Assembly: GCA_027186245.1 (NCBI GenBank)
Contig: CP114481.1
Coordinates: forward strand, 32,271,501-32,335,500
Source of the DNA: Coriaria nepalensis
Taxonomy: Eukaryota > Streptophyta > Magnoliopsida > Cucurbitales > Coriariaceae
DNA: 64,000 bases
Direction: 5' to 3'
Shown one piece after another: positions 23,480 through 36,389 of this stretch. The notes under the pieces are model-generated. The model had not been told where the DNA came from. It ran no database searches and saw only the letters and a program-made list of their open reading frames with translations. Every line of letters starts with the position of its first letter. The first letter of the stretch is position 1. The translations under genes and the position numbers were made by a program.

Positions 23480-25109
23480 AGTCATTGCAAGTCAATAACT
23501 TATGTCAAAGCAAGTCGAACGAATTCTAGTTTTGCACTACAGACACAGCTTTTGTGCATAACTTGCAAATGATCATTGCAAGGAAAGTGTGCAATCGTTT
23601 AAAATTAAAATCATTTCAAAGAGTCATTGCAAGTCAATAACTTATGTCAAAGCAAGTAGAACGAATTCTAATTTTGCACTACAGACACAACTTTTGTTCA
23701 TAACTTGCAAATGAACTTTGCAAGGAAAGTGTGCTTTCGTTTAACCTTAAAATCATTTCAATGAGTCATTGCAAGTCAATAACTTATTTCAAAGCAAGTC
23801 GAACGAATTCTAATTTTGCACTACAGACACAACTTTTGTGGATAACTTGCAAATGATCATTGCAAGGAAAGTGTGCTTTCGTTTAACCTTAAAATTATTT
23901 CAATGAGTCATTGCAACTCAATAACTTATGTCAAAGCAAGTCGAACGAATTCTAGTTTTCTACTAAAAACAAAACTTTTGTGCATAACTTGCAAATGATC
24001 ATTGCAAGGAAATTGTGCATTCGTTTAAAATTAAAATCATTTCAAAGAGTCCTTTCAGGTCAATAACTTATTTCAAAGCAAGTCGAACGAATTCTAATTT
24101 TGCACTACAGACACAACTTTTGTGCATAACTTGCAAATGATCAGTGCAAGGAAAGTGTGCATTCGTTTAACCTTAAAATCATTTCAATGAGTCATTGCAA
24201 GTCAATAACTTATTTCAAAGCAAGTCGAACGAATTCTAATTTTGCACTACAGACACAACTTTTGTGCATAACTTGCAAATGATCATTGCAAGGAAAGTGT
24301 GCTTTCGTTTAACCTTAAAATCATTTCAATGAGTCATTTCAAGTCAATAACATATTTCATAGCAAGTCGAACGTATTCTAGTTTTGCACTACAGACACAA
24401 CTTTTGTGCATAACTTGCAAATGATCATTGCAAGGAAAGTGTGCATTCGTTTAACCTTAAAATCATTTCAATGAGTCATTGCAAGTCAATAACTTATGTC
24501 AAAGCAAGTCGAACGAATTCTAGTTTTGCACTACAGACACAGCTTTTGTGCATAACTTGCAAATGATCATTGCAAGGAAAGTGTGCATTCGTTCAACCTT
24601 AAAATCATTTCAATGAGTCATTTCAAGTCAATAACTTATTTCATAGCAAGTCGAACGTATTCTAATTTTGCACTACAGACACAACTTTTGTGCATAACTT
24701 GCAAATGATCATTGCAAGGAAAGTGTGCATTCGTTTAACCTTAAAATCATTTCAATGAGTCATTGCAAGTCAATAACTTATGTCAAAGCAAGTCGAACGT
24801 ATTCTAGTTTTGCACTACAGACACAACTTTTGTGCATAACTTGCAAATGATCAGTGCAAGGAAAGTGTGCATTCGTTTAACCTTAAAATCATTTCAATGA
24901 GTCATTGCAAGTCAATAACTTATTTCAAAGCAATTCGAACGAATTCTAGTTTTCTACTAAAAACAAAACTTTTGTGCATAACTTGCAAATGATCATTGCA
25001 AGGAAATTGTGCATTCGTTTAAAATTAAAATCATTTCAAAGAGTCCTTTCAGGTCAATAACTTATTTCAAAGCAAGTCGAACGAATTCTAATTTTGCACT
25101 ACAGACACA
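23480..25109 (+). repeat. Mosaic with recurring CCTTTCAGGTC monomers
   Basis: This is satellite only. CCTTTCAGGTC monomers sit at 23,204, 24,056 and 25,050, spaced 852 and 994 bp (6 and 7 monomers). Private changes include AAGTAGAACG near 23,656, GTTCATAAC near 23,697, GAACTTTGC near 23,713 and GTGGATAAC near 23,838. Confidence 0.75.
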
Positions 25110-26245
25110 ACTTTTGTGCATAACTTGCAAATGATCAGTGCAAGGAAAGTGTGCATTCGTTTAACCTTAAAATCATTTCAATGAGTCATTGCAAGTCAAT
25201 AACTTATTTCAAAGCAATTCGAACGAATTCTAGTTTTGCACTACAGACACAACTTTTGTGCATAACTTGCAAATGATCATTGCAAGGAAAGTGTGCATTT
25301 GTTTAAAATTAAAATCATTTCAAAGAGTCCTTTCAAGTCAATAACTTATTTCAAAGCAAGTCGAACGAATTCTAATTTTGCACTACAGACACAACTTTTG
25401 TGCATAACTTGAAAATGATCATTGCAAGGAAAGTGTGCTTTCGTTTAACCTTAAAATCATTTCAATGAGTCATTTCAAGTCAATAACTTATCTCAAAGCA
25501 AGTCGAATGAATTCTACTTTTGCACTACAGACACAACTTTTGTGCATAACTTGCAAATGATCATTGCAAGGAAAGTGTGCATTCGTTTAACCTTAAAATC
25601 ATTTCAATGAGTCATTTCAAGTCAATAACTTATGTCAAAGCAAGTCGAACGAATTCTAGTTTTGCACTACACACACAACTTTTGTGCATAACTTGCAAAT
25701 GATCATTGCAAGTAAAGTGTACATTCGTTTAACCTTAAAATAATTTCAATGAGTCATTGCAAGTCAATAATATATGTCAAAGCAAGTCGAACGAATTCTA
25801 ATTTTGCACTACTGACACAACTTTTGTGTATAACTTGCAAATAATCATTGCAAGGAAAGTGTGCTTTCGTTTAACCTTAAAATCATTTCAATGTGTCCTT
25901 TCAAGTCAATAACTTATGTCAAAGGAAGTCGAACGAATTTTAGTTTTCTACTAAAAACACAACTTTTGTGCATAACTTGCAAATGATCATTGCAAGGAAA
26001 GTGTGCATTCGTTCAACCTTAAAATCATTTCAATGAGTCATTTCAAGTCAATAACTTATTTCATAGCAAGTCGAACGTATTCTAGTTTTGCACTACAGAC
26101 ACAACTTTTGTGCATAACTTGCAAATGATCATTGCAAGGAAAGTGTGCATTCGTTTAACCTTAAAATCATTTCAATGAGTCATTGCAAGTCAATAACTTA
26201 TGTCAAAGCAAGTCGAACGTATTCTAGTTTTGCACTACAGACACA
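25110..26245 (+). repeat. 8-mer higher-order repeat (1,136 bp), copy 1
   Basis: Diagnostic series: GCATTTGTTT near 25,297, TGAATTCTACTTTT at 25,508, AGTAAAGTGTACATT at 25,711, AATAATATATG near 25,766, CACTACTGAC near 25,808, GTGTATAAC and AATAATCATT near 25,826-25,841, CAATGTGTCC near 25,891, GTCAAAGGAAGTC near 25,918, GAATTTTAG near 25,935 and CGTTCAACC near 26,010. All recur at +1,136 (8 x 142). Confidence 0.92.
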
Positions 26246-27381
26246 ACTTTTGTGCATAACTTGCAAATGATCAGTGCAAGGAAAGTGTGCATTCGTTTAA
26301 CCTTAAAATCATTTCAATGAGTCATTGCAAGTCAATAACTTATTTCAAAGCAATTCGAACGAATTCTAGTTTTGCACTACAGACACAACTTTTGTGCATA
26401 ACTTGCAAATGATCATTGCAAGGAAAGTGTGCATTTGTTTAAAATTAAAATCATTTCAAAGAGTCCTTTCAAGTCAATAACTTATTTCAAAGCAAGTCGA
26501 ACGAATTCTAATTTTGCACTACAGACACAACTTTTGTGCATAACTTGCAAATGATCATTGCAAGGAAAGTGTGCTTTCGTTTAACCTTAAAATCATTTCA
26601 ATGAGTCATTTCAAGTCAATAACTTATCTCAAAGCAAGTCGAATGAATTCTACTTTTGCACTACAGACACAACTTTTGTGCATAACTTGCAAATGATCAT
26701 TGCAAGGAAAGTGTGCATTCGTTTAACCTTAAAATCATTTCAATGAGTCATTTCAAGTCAATAACTTATGTCAAAGCAAGTCGAACGAATTCTAGTTTTG
26801 CACTACACACACAACTTTTGTGCATAACTTGCAAATGATCATTGCAAGTAAAGTGTACATTCGTTTAACCTTAAAATAATTTCAATGAGTCATTGCAAGT
26901 CAATAATATATGTCAAAGCAAGTCGAACGAATTCTAATTTTGCACTACTGACACAACTTTTGTGTATAACTTGCAAATAATCATTGCAAGGAAAGTGTGC
27001 TTTCGTTTAACCTTAAAATCATTTCAATGTGTCCTTTCAAGTCAATAACTTATGTCAAAGGAAGTCGAACGAATTTTAGTTTTCTACTAAAAACACAACT
27101 TTTGTGCATAACTTGCAAATGATCATTGCAAGGAAAGTGTGCATTCGTTCAACCTTAAAATCATTTCAATGAGTCATTTCAAGTCAATAACTTATTTCAT
27201 AGCAAGTCGAACGTATTCTAGTTTTGCACTACAGACACAACTTTTGTGCATAACTTGCAAATGATCATTGCAAGGAAAGTGTGCATTCGTTTAACCTTAA
27301 AATCATTTCAATGAGTCATTGCAAGTCAATAACTTATGTCAAAGCAAGTCGAAGGAATTCTAATTTTGCACTACAGACACA
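26246..27381 (+). repeat. 8-mer higher-order repeat (1,136 bp), copy 2
   Basis: It is near-identical to the previous unit: TGAATTCTACTTTT near 26,644, AGTAAAGTGTACATT at 26,847, then AATAATATATG, CAATGTGTCC and CGTTCAACC. Differences from copy 1 are very few over the stretches compared, so the duplication looks young. Confidence 0.92.
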
Positions 27382-28517
27382 ACTTTTGTGCATAACTTGC
27401 AAATGATCATTGCAAGGAAAGTGTGCTTTCGTTTAACCTTAAAATCATTTCAATAAGTCCTTTGAAGTCAATAACTTATCTCAAAGCAAGTCGAATGAAT
27501 TCTTGTTTTGCACTACAGACACAACTTTTGTGCATAACTTGCAAATGATCATTGCAAGGAAAGTGTGCATTCGTTTAACCTTAAAATCATTTCAATGAGT
27601 CATTGCAAGTCAATAACTTATGTCAAAGCAAGTCGAACGAATTCTAGTTTTGCACTACAGACACAACTTTTGTGCATAACTTGCAAATGATCATTGCAAG
27701 GAAAGTGTGCTTTCGTTTAACCTTAAAATCATTTCAATGAGTCATTTCAAGTGAATAACTTATCTCAAAGCAAGTCGAATGAATTCTAGTTTTGCACTAC
27801 AGACACAACTTTTGTGCATAACTTGCAAATGATCATTGCAAGGAAAGTGTGCATTCGTTTAACCTTAAAATCATTTCAATGAGTCATTTCAAGTCAATAA
27901 CTTATGTCAAAGCAAGTCGAACGAATTCTAGTTTTGCACTACACACACAACTTTTGTGCATAACTTGCAAATGATCATTGCAAGTAAAGTGTACATTCGT
28001 TTAACCTTAAAATAATTTCAATGAGTCATTGCAAGTCAATAATATATGTCAAAGCAAGTCGAACGAATTCTAATTTTGCACTACTGACACAACTTTTGTG
28101 TATAACTTGCAAATAATCATTGCAAGGAAAGTGTGCTTTCGTTTAACCTTAAAATCATTTCAATGTGTCCTTTCAAGTCAATAACTTATGTCAAAGGAAG
28201 TCGAACGAATTTTAGTTTTCTACTAAAAACACAACTTTTGTGCATAACTTGCAAATGATCATTGCAAGGAAAGTGTGCATTCGTTCAACCTTAAAATCAT
28301 TTCAATGAGTCATTTCAAGTCAATAACTTATTTCATAGCAAGTCGAACGTATTCTAGTTTTGCACTACAGACACAACTTTTGTGCATAACTTGCAAATGA
28401 TCATTGCAAGGAAAGTGTGCATTCGTTTAACCTTAAAATCATTTCAATGAGTCATTGCAAGTCAATAACTTATGTCAAAGCAAGTCGAAGGAATTCTAAT
28501 TTTGCACTACAGACACA
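27382..28517 (+). repeat. 8-mer higher-order repeat (1,136 bp), copy 3
   Basis: AGTAAAGTGTACATT is at 27,983, and the AATAATATATG to CGTTCAACC series again follows. The first third is altered: CAATAAGTCCTTTGAAG near 27,452 and TGAATTCTTG near 27,497 replace the GCATTTG/AAAGAGTCC monomers. GAAGGAATTCTAA near 27,352 recurs at 28,488. Confidence 0.88.
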
Positions 28518-28839
28518 ACTTTTGTGCATAACTTGCAAATGATCATTGCAAGGAAAGTGTGCTTTCGTTTAACCTTAAAATCATTTCAATAAGTCCTTTG
28601 AAGTCAATAACGTATGGTAAAGCAAGTCGAACGAATTCTAGTTTTCTACTAAAAACACAACTTTTGTGCATAACTTGCAAATGATCATTGCAAGGAAAGT
28701 GTGCATTCCTTTAACCTTAAAATCATTTCAATGAGTCATTTCAAGTCAATAACTTCTTTCATAGGAAGTCGAACGTATTCTAGTTTTGCACTACAGACAC
28801 AACTTTTGTGCATAACTTGCAAATGATCATTGCAAGGAA
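28518..28839 (+). repeat. Start of a fourth 8-mer, then divergence
   Basis: CAATAAGTCCTTTGAAG near 28,588 matches 27,452 at +1,136. The array then diverges with AATAACGTATGGTAAAGC near 28,608, GCATTCCTTTAACC near 28,704 and CTTCTTTCATAGGAAG near 28,753. It contains only satellite. Confidence 0.75.
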
Positions 28840-29870
28840 AGTGTGCATTCGTTTAACCTTAAAATCATTTCAATGAGTCATTTCAAGTCAATAACTTATG
28901 TCAAAGAGAGTCGAACGAATTCTAGTTTTCCAGTACAGACACAAATTTTGTGCATAACTTCCAAATGATCATTGCAAGGAAAGTGTGCATTCATTTAACC
29001 TTAAAATCATTTCAATGAGTCATTTCAAGTCAATAACTTATTTCAAAGCAATTCGGACGAATTCTGTTTTTGCACTACAAACACAAGTTTTGTGCATAAC
29101 TTGCAAATGATCATTTCAAGAAAAGTGTGCATTCGTTTAAAATTGAAATCATTTCAAAGAGTCCTTATAAGTCAATAACTTATTTCAGAGCAAGTCGAAC
29201 GAATTCTAATTTTGCACTACAGACACAACTTCTGTGCATAACTTGCAAATGATCATTGCAAGGAAAGTGTGCTTTCGTTTAACCTTAAAATCATTTAAAT
29301 GAGTCATTTCAAGTCAATAACTTATCTCAAAGCAAGTCGAATGAATTCTAGTTTTGCACTACAGACCCAACTTTTCTGCATAACTTGCAAATGATCATTG
29401 CTAGGAAAGTGTGCATTCGTTTAACCTTAAAATCATTTCAATGAGTCATTTCAAGTCAATAACTTATGTCAAAGCAAGTCGAACGAATTCTAGTTTTGCA
29501 CTACACACACAACTTTTGTGCATAACTTGCAAATGATCATTGCAAGGAAAGTGTCCATTCGTTTAACCTTAAAATCATTTCAATGAGTCATTGCAAGTCA
29601 ATAATTTATGTCAAAGCAAGTCGAACGAATTCTAGTTTTCTACTAAAAACACAACTTTTGTGCATAACTTGCAAATGATCAGTGAAAGGAAAGTGTGCAT
29701 TCGTTTAACCTTAAAATCATTTCAATGAGTCATTGCAAGTCAATAACTTATTTCAAAGCAATTCGAACGAATTCTAGTTTTGCACTACAGACACAACTTT
29801 TGTGCATAACTTGCAAATGATCATCGCAAGGAAAGTGTGCATTCGTTTAACCTTAAAATCATTTCAATGA
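28840..29870 (+). repeat. Segmental duplication, offset 2,272 bp (16 monomers), copy 1
   Basis: The markers TCAAAGAGAGTCG at 28,901, TTCCAGTACAG near 28,928, CTTCCAAATG near 28,959, GCATTCATTT near 28,987, AATTCGGACG near 29,050, CCTTATAAGTC near 29,162, ACAGACCCAACTTTTCTGC at 29,361, GTGTCCATTCG near 29,552 and CAGTGAAAGG near 29,680 all recur at +2,272. This block holds the first CGGACG monomer of the window. Confidence 0.9.
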
Positions 29871-31111
29871 GTCATTTCAAGTCAATAACTTATGTCAAAG
29901 CAAGTCGAACGAATTCTAGTTTTGCACTACACACACAACTTTTGTGCATAACTTGCAAATGATCATTGCAAGGAAAGTGTGCATTCGTTTAAAATTAAAA
30001 TCATTTCAAAGAGTCCTTTCAGGTCAATAACTTATTTCAAAGCAAGTCGAACGAATTCTAATTTTGCACTACAGACACAACTTTTGTGCATAACTTGCAA
30101 ATGATCATTGCAAGGAAAGTGGGCTGTCGTTTAACCTTAAAATCATTTCAATGAGTCATTTCAAGTGAATAACTTATCTCAAAGCAAGTCGAATGAATTC
30201 TAGTTTTGCACTACAGACACAACTTTTGTGCATAACTTGCAAATGATCATTGCAAGGAAAGTGTGCATTCCTTTAACCTTAAAATCATTTCAATGAGTCA
30301 TTTCAAGTCAATAACTTATCTCAAAGCAAGTCGAATGAATTCTTGTTTTGCACTACAGACACAACTTTTGTGCATAACTTGCAAATGATCATTGCAAGGA
30401 AAGTGTGCATTCGTTTAACCTTAAAATCATTTCAATGAGTCATTGCAAGTCAATAACTTATTTCAAAGCAAGTCGAACGAATTCTAATTTTGCACTACAG
30501 ACACAACTTTTGTGCATAACTTGCAAATGATCATTGCTAGGAAAGTGTGCATTCGTTTAACCTTAAAATCATTTCAATGAGTCATTTCAAGTCAATAACT
30601 TATGTCAAAGCAAGTCGAACGAATTCTAGTTTTGCACTACACACACAACTTTTGTGCATAACTTGCAAATGATCATTGCAAGGAAAGTGTCCATTCGTTT
30701 AACCTTAAAATCATTTCAATGAGTCATTTCAAGTCAATAACTTATGTCAAAGCAAGTCGAACGAATTCTAGTTTTGCACTACACACACAACTTTTGTGCA
30801 TAACATTCAAATGATCATTGCAAGGAAAGTGTGCATTCGTTTAACCTTAAAATCATTTCAATGAGTCATTTCAAGTCAATAACTTATCTCAAAGCAAGTC
30901 AAATGAATTCTTGTTTTGCACTACAGACACAACTTTTGTGCATAACTTGCAAATGATCATTGCAAGGAAAGTGTGCATTCGTTTAACCTTAAAATCATTT
31001 CAATGAGTCATTGCAAGTCAATAACTTATGTCAAAGCAAGTCGAACGAATTCTAGTTTTGCACTACACACACAACTTTTGTGCATAACTTGCAAATGATC
31101 ATTGCAAGGAA
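29871..31111 (+). repeat. Mosaic between the 2,272-offset copies
   Basis: This is satellite only. It contains CCTTTCAGGTC near 30,013, GGGCTGTCG near 30,122, three TGAATTCTTG-type monomers and CATTCAAATG near 30,805. It draws on types from both the 8-mer block and the duplicated block. Confidence 0.72.
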
Positions 31112-32142
31112 AGTGTGCATTCGTTTAACCTTAAAATCATTTCAATGAGTCATTTCAAGTCAATAACTTATGTCAAAGAGAGTCGAACGAATTCTAGTTT
31201 TCCAGTACAGACACAAATTTTGTGCATAACTTCCAAATGATCATTGCAAGGAAAGTGTGCATTCATTTAACCTTAAAATCATTTCAATGAGTCATTTCAA
31301 GTCAATAACTTATTTCAAAGCAATTCGGACGAATTCTGTTTTTGCACTACAAACACAAGTTTTGTGCATAACTTGCAAATGATCATTTCAAGAAAAGTGT
31401 GCATTCGTTTAAAATTAAAATCATTTCAAACAGTCCTTATAAGTCAATAACTTATTTCAGAGCAAGTCGAACGAATTCTAATTTTGCACTACAGACACAA
31501 CTTTTGTGCATAACTTGCAAAGGATCATTGCAAGGAAAGTGTGCTTTCGTTTAACCTTAAAATCATTTAAATGAGTCATTTCAAGTCAATAACTTATCTC
31601 AAAGCAAGTCGAATGAATTCTAGTTTTGCACTACAGACCCAACTTTTCTGCATAACTTGCAAATGATCATTGCAAGGAAAGTGTGCATTCGTTTAACCTT
31701 AAAATCATTTCAATGAGTCATTTCAAGTCAATAACTTATGTCAAAGCAAGTCGAACGAATTCTAGTTTTGCACTACACACACAACTTTTGTGCATAACTT
31801 GCAAATGATCATTGCAAGGAAAGTGTCCATTCGTTTAACCTTAAAATCATTTCAATGAGTCATTGCAAGTCAATAATTTATGTCAAAGCAAGTCGAACGA
31901 ATTCTAGTTTTCTACTAAAAACACAACTTTTGTGCATAACTTGCAAATGATCAGTGAAAGGAAAGTGTGCATTCGTTTAACCTTAAAATCATTTCAATGA
32001 GTCATTGCAAGTCAATAACTTATTTCAAAGCAATTCGAACGAATTCTAGTTTTGCACTACAGACACAACTTTTGTGCATAACTTGCAAATGATCATTGCA
32101 AGGAAAGTGTGCATTCGTTTAACCTTAAAATCATTTCAATGA
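31112..32142 (+). repeat. Segmental duplication, offset 2,272 bp, copy 2
   Basis: This is a copy of 28,840-29,870 with TCAAAGAGAGTCG at 31,173 and ACAGACCCAACTTTTCTGC at 31,633. Differences include AAACAGTCC near 31,428, GCAAAGGATC near 31,517 and GCAAGG for GCTAGG near 31,672. Confidence 0.9.
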
Positions 32143-33429
32143 GTCATTTCAAGTCAATAACTTATCTCAAAGCAAGTCGAATGAATTCTTGTTTTGCACT
32201 ACAGACACAACTTTTGTGCATAACTTGCAAATGATCATTGCAAGGAAAGTGTGCATTCGTTTAACCTTAAAATCATTTCAATGAGTCATTGCAAGTCAAT
32301 AACTTATGTCAAAGCAAGTCGAACGAATTCTAGTTTTGCACTACACACACAACTTTTGTGCATAACTTGCAAATGATCATTGCAAGGAAAGTGTGCATTC
32401 GTTTAAAATTAAAATCATTTCAAAGAGTCCTTTAAGGTCAATAACTTATTTCAAAGCAAGTCGAACGAATTCTAATTTTGCACTACAGACACAACTTTTG
32501 TGCATAACTTGCAAATGATCATTGCAAGGAAAGTGGGCTTTCGTTTAACCTTAAAATCATTTCAATGAGTCATTTCAAGTCAATAACTTATGTCAAAGCA
32601 AGTCGAATGAATTCTAGTTTTGCACTACAGACACAACTTTTGGGCATAACTTGCAAATGATCATTGCAAGGAAAGTGTGCATTCGTTTAACCTTAAAATT
32701 ATTTCAATGAGTCATTTCAAGTCAATAACTTATGTCAAAGCAAGTCGAACGAATTCTAGTTTTGCACTACACACACAACTTTTGTGCATAACTTGCAAAT
32801 GATCATTGCAAGGAAAGTGTGCATTCGTTTAACCTTAAAATCATTTCAATGAGTCATTGCAAGTCAATAATTTATGTCAAAGCAAGTCGAACGAATTCTA
32901 GTTTTCCACTATAGACACAAGTTTTGTGCATAACTTGCAAATGACCAGTGCAAGGAAAGTGTGCATTCGTTTAACCTTAAAATCATTTCAATGAGTCATT
33001 TCAAGTCAATAACTTATTTCAAAGCAATTCGGACGAATTCTATTTGTGCACTACAAACACAAGTTTTGTGCATAACGTGCAAATCATCGTTTCAAGAAAA
33101 GTGTGCATTCATTTAACCTTAAAATCATTTCAATCAGTCATTTCAAGTCAATATCATATTTCAAAGCAATTCAAATGAATTCTAATTTTGCACCACAGAC
33201 ACAACTTTTGTGCATAACTTGCAAATGATCATTGCAAGGAAAGTGTGCTTTCGTTTAACCTTAAAATCATTTCAATGAGTCATTTCAAGTCAATAACTTA
33301 TCTCAAAGCAAGTCGAATGAATTCCAGTTTTGCACTACAGACACAACTTTTGTGCATAACTTGCAAATGATCATTGCAAGGAAAGTGTGCATTCGTTTAA
33401 CCTTAAAATCATTTCAATGAGTCATTTCA
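32143..33429 (+). repeat. Mosaic with first ATATCATATTTC-type monomer
   Basis: This is satellite only. It starts with TGAATTCTTG and CCTTTAAGGTC monomers. At 33,130-33,190 comes the first CAATCAGTCATTTC / ATATCATATTTC monomer, in which both CpGs next to the EcoRI site are lost (TTCAAATG). This type becomes frequent after 36.5 kb. Confidence 0.72.
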
Positions 33430-33855
33430 AGTCAATAACTTATGTCGAAGCAAGTCGAACGAATTCTAGTGTTGCACCACACACACAACTTTTGTGCATA
33501 ACTTGCAAATGATCATTGCAAGGTAAGTGTGCATTCGTTTAAAATTAAAATCATTTCAAAGAGTCCTTTCAGGTCAATAACTTATTTCAACGCAAGTCGA
33601 ACGAATTCTAATTTTGCACTACAGACAGAACTTTTGTGCATAACTTGCAAATGATCATTGCAAGGAAAGTGGGCTGTCGTTTAACCTTAAAATCATTTCA
33701 ATGAGTCATTTCAAGTCAATAACTTATCTCAAAGCAAGTCGAATGAATCCTAGTTTTGCACTACACAAACAACTTTTGTGCATAACTTGCAAATGATCAT
33801 TGCAAGGAAAGTGTGCATTCGTTTAACCTTAAAATCATTTCAATGAGTCATTTCA
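33430..33855 (+). repeat. 3-mer tandem duplication (426 bp), copy 1
   Basis: GGGCTGTCG at 33,671 recurs at 34,097 (3 x 142). The unit shares AAGGTAAGTG / AAGGTAAATG, CCTTTCAGGTC / CCTTTCAGTTC and TGAAT-ending monomers. Private changes here: GTGTTGCACCAC near 33,469, TTTCAACGC near 33,586 and GACAGAAC near 33,625. Confidence 0.78.
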
Positions 33856-34281
33856 AGTCAATAACTTATGTCAAAGCAAGTCGAACGAATTCTAGTTTTG
33901 CACTACACACACAACTTTTGTGCATAACTTGCAAATGATCATTGCAAGGTAAATGTGCATTCGTTTAAAATTAAAATCATTTCAAAGAGTCCTTTCAGTT
34001 CAATAACTTATTTCAAAGCAAGTCGAACGAATTCTAATTTTGCACTACAGACACAACTTTTGTGCATAACTTGCAAATGATCATTGCAAGGAAAGTGGGC
34101 TGTCGTTTAACCTTAAAATCATTTCAATGAGTCATTTCAAGTCAATAACTTATCTCAAAGCAAGTCGAATGAATTCTAGTTTTGCACTACAGACACAACT
34201 TTTGTGCATAACCTGCAAATGATCATTGCAAGGAAAGTGTGCATTCGTTTAACCTTAAAATCATTTCAATGAGTCATTTCA
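33856..34281 (+). repeat. 3-mer tandem duplication (426 bp), copy 2
   Basis: This is the adjacent copy, with AAGGTAAATG near 33,946 and GGGCTGTCG at 34,097. It is followed by TGAATTCTAG and TGAATTCTTG monomers. Confidence 0.76.
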
Positions 34282-36389
34282 AGTCAATAACTTATCTCAA
34301 AGCAAGTCGAATGAATTCTTGTTTTGCACTACAGACACAACTTTTGTGCATAACTTGCAACTGATCATTGCAAGGAAAGTGTGCATTCGTTTAACCTTAA
34401 AATCATTTCAATGAGTCATTTCAAGTCAATAACTTATTTCAAAGCAATTCGGACGAATTCTATTTTTGCACTACAAACACAAGTTTTGTGCATAACGTGC
34501 AAATGATCATTTCAAGAAAAGTGTGCATTCATTTAACCTTAAAATCATTTAAATGAGTCATTTCAAGTGAATAACTTATGCCAAAGCAAGTCGAACGAAT
34601 TCTAGTTTTCTACTAAAAACACAACTTTTGTGCATGACTTGCAAATGATCATTGCAAGGAAAGTGTGCATTCGGTTAACCTTAAAATCATTTCAATGAGT
34701 CATTTCAAGTCAATAACTTATTTCAATGCAAGTCGAACGAATTCTAGTTTTGCACTACAGACACAACTTTTGTGCAAAACTTGCAAATGATCATTGCAAG
34801 GAAAGTGTGCATTCGTTTAACCTTAAAATCATTTCAATGAGTCAATTCAAGTAAATAACTAATTTCACAGCAATTCGAACGAATTCTAGTTTTCCACTAC
34901 TGACACAACTTTTGTGCATAACTTGCAAATGATCAGTGCAAGGAAAGTGTGCATTCGTTTAACCTTAAAATCATTTCAATGAGTCATTGCAAGTCAATAA
35001 CTTATTTCAAAGCAATTCGAACGAATTCTAGTTTTGCACTACAGACACAACTTTTGTGCATAACTTGCAAATGATCATTGCAAGGAAAGTGTGCATTCGT
35101 TTAAAATTAAAATCATTTCAAAGAGTCCTTTCAAGTCAATAACTTATTTCAAAGCAAGTCGAACGAATTCTAGTTTTGCACTACAAACACAACTTTTGTG
35201 CATAACTTGCAAATGATCATTGCAAGGAAAGTGTGCTTTCGTTTAACCTTAAAATTATTTCAATGAGTCCTTTGAAGTCAATAACTTATGTCAAAGCAAG
35301 TCGAACGAATTCTAGTTTTCTACTAAAAACACAACTTTTGTGCATAACTTGCAAATGATCATTGCAAGGAAAGTGTGCTTTCGTTTAACCTTAAAATCAT
35401 TTCAATGAGTCATTTCCAGTCAATAACTTATGTCAAAGCAAGTCGAACGAATAACAGTTTTGCACTACACACACAACTTTTGTGCATAACTTGCAAATGA
35501 TCATTGCAAGGAAAGTGTGCATTCGTTTAACCTTAAAATCATTTCAATGAGTCATTGCAAGTCACTAACTTATTTCAAAGCAATTCGGACGAATTCTATT
35601 TTTGCACTACAAACACAAGTTTTCTGCATAACTTGCTAATGAACATTGCAAGGAAAGTGTGCATTCGTTTAACCTTAAAATCATTTCAATGAGCCATTTC
35701 AAGTCAATAACTTATGTCAAAGCAAGTCGAACGAATTTAGTTTTCTACTACAAACACAACTTTTGTGCATAACTTGCAAATGATCATTGCAAGGAAAGTG
35801 TGCTTTCGTTTAACCATAAAATTATTTCAATGAGTCATTTCAAGTCTATAACTTATGTCAAAGCAAGTCGAACGAATAACAGTTTTGCACTACACACACA
35901 ACTTTTGTGCATAACTTGCAAATGATCATTGCAAGGAAAGTGTGCATTCGTTTAACCTTAAAATCATTTAAATGAGTCATTTGAAGTCAATAACTTATTT
36001 CAAAGCAAGTCGAACGAATTCCAGTTTTGCACTACAAACACAAGTTTTGTGCACAACACGCAAATGATCATTGCAAGGAAAGTGTGCATTCGTTTAACCT
36101 TAAAATCATTTCAATGAGTGATTGCAAGTCAATAACTTATTTCAAAGCAATTCGAACGAATTCTAGTTTTGCACTACAGACACAACTTTTGTTCATAATT
36201 TGCAAATGATCATTGCAAGGAAAGTGTGCATTCGTTTAAAATTAAAATCATTTCAAAGAGTCCTTTCAAGTCAATAACTTATTTCAAAGAAAGTCGAACG
36301 AATTCTAGTTTTGCACTACAGACACAACTTTTGTGCATAACTTGCAAATGATCATTGCAAGGAAAGTTTGCATTCGTTTAACCTTAAAA
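34282..36389 (+). repeat. Transition into right-hand variant set
   Basis: This is satellite only. New types appear together: AATTCGGACG with CAAGTTTT (34,450; 35,585), TATGCCAAAG with GCATGACTTGC and CGGTTAACC (34,568-34,680), GTCAATTCAAGTAAATAAC with AATTTCACAGC (34,841), GAATAACAG (35,450 and 35,876), GTTTTCTGC with GCTAATGAACATT (35,630), the single-base-deleted GAATTTAG (35,733), and GCACAACACGC (36,051). These recur as sets further right at offsets of 8,377-8,519 bp. Confidence 0.78.
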
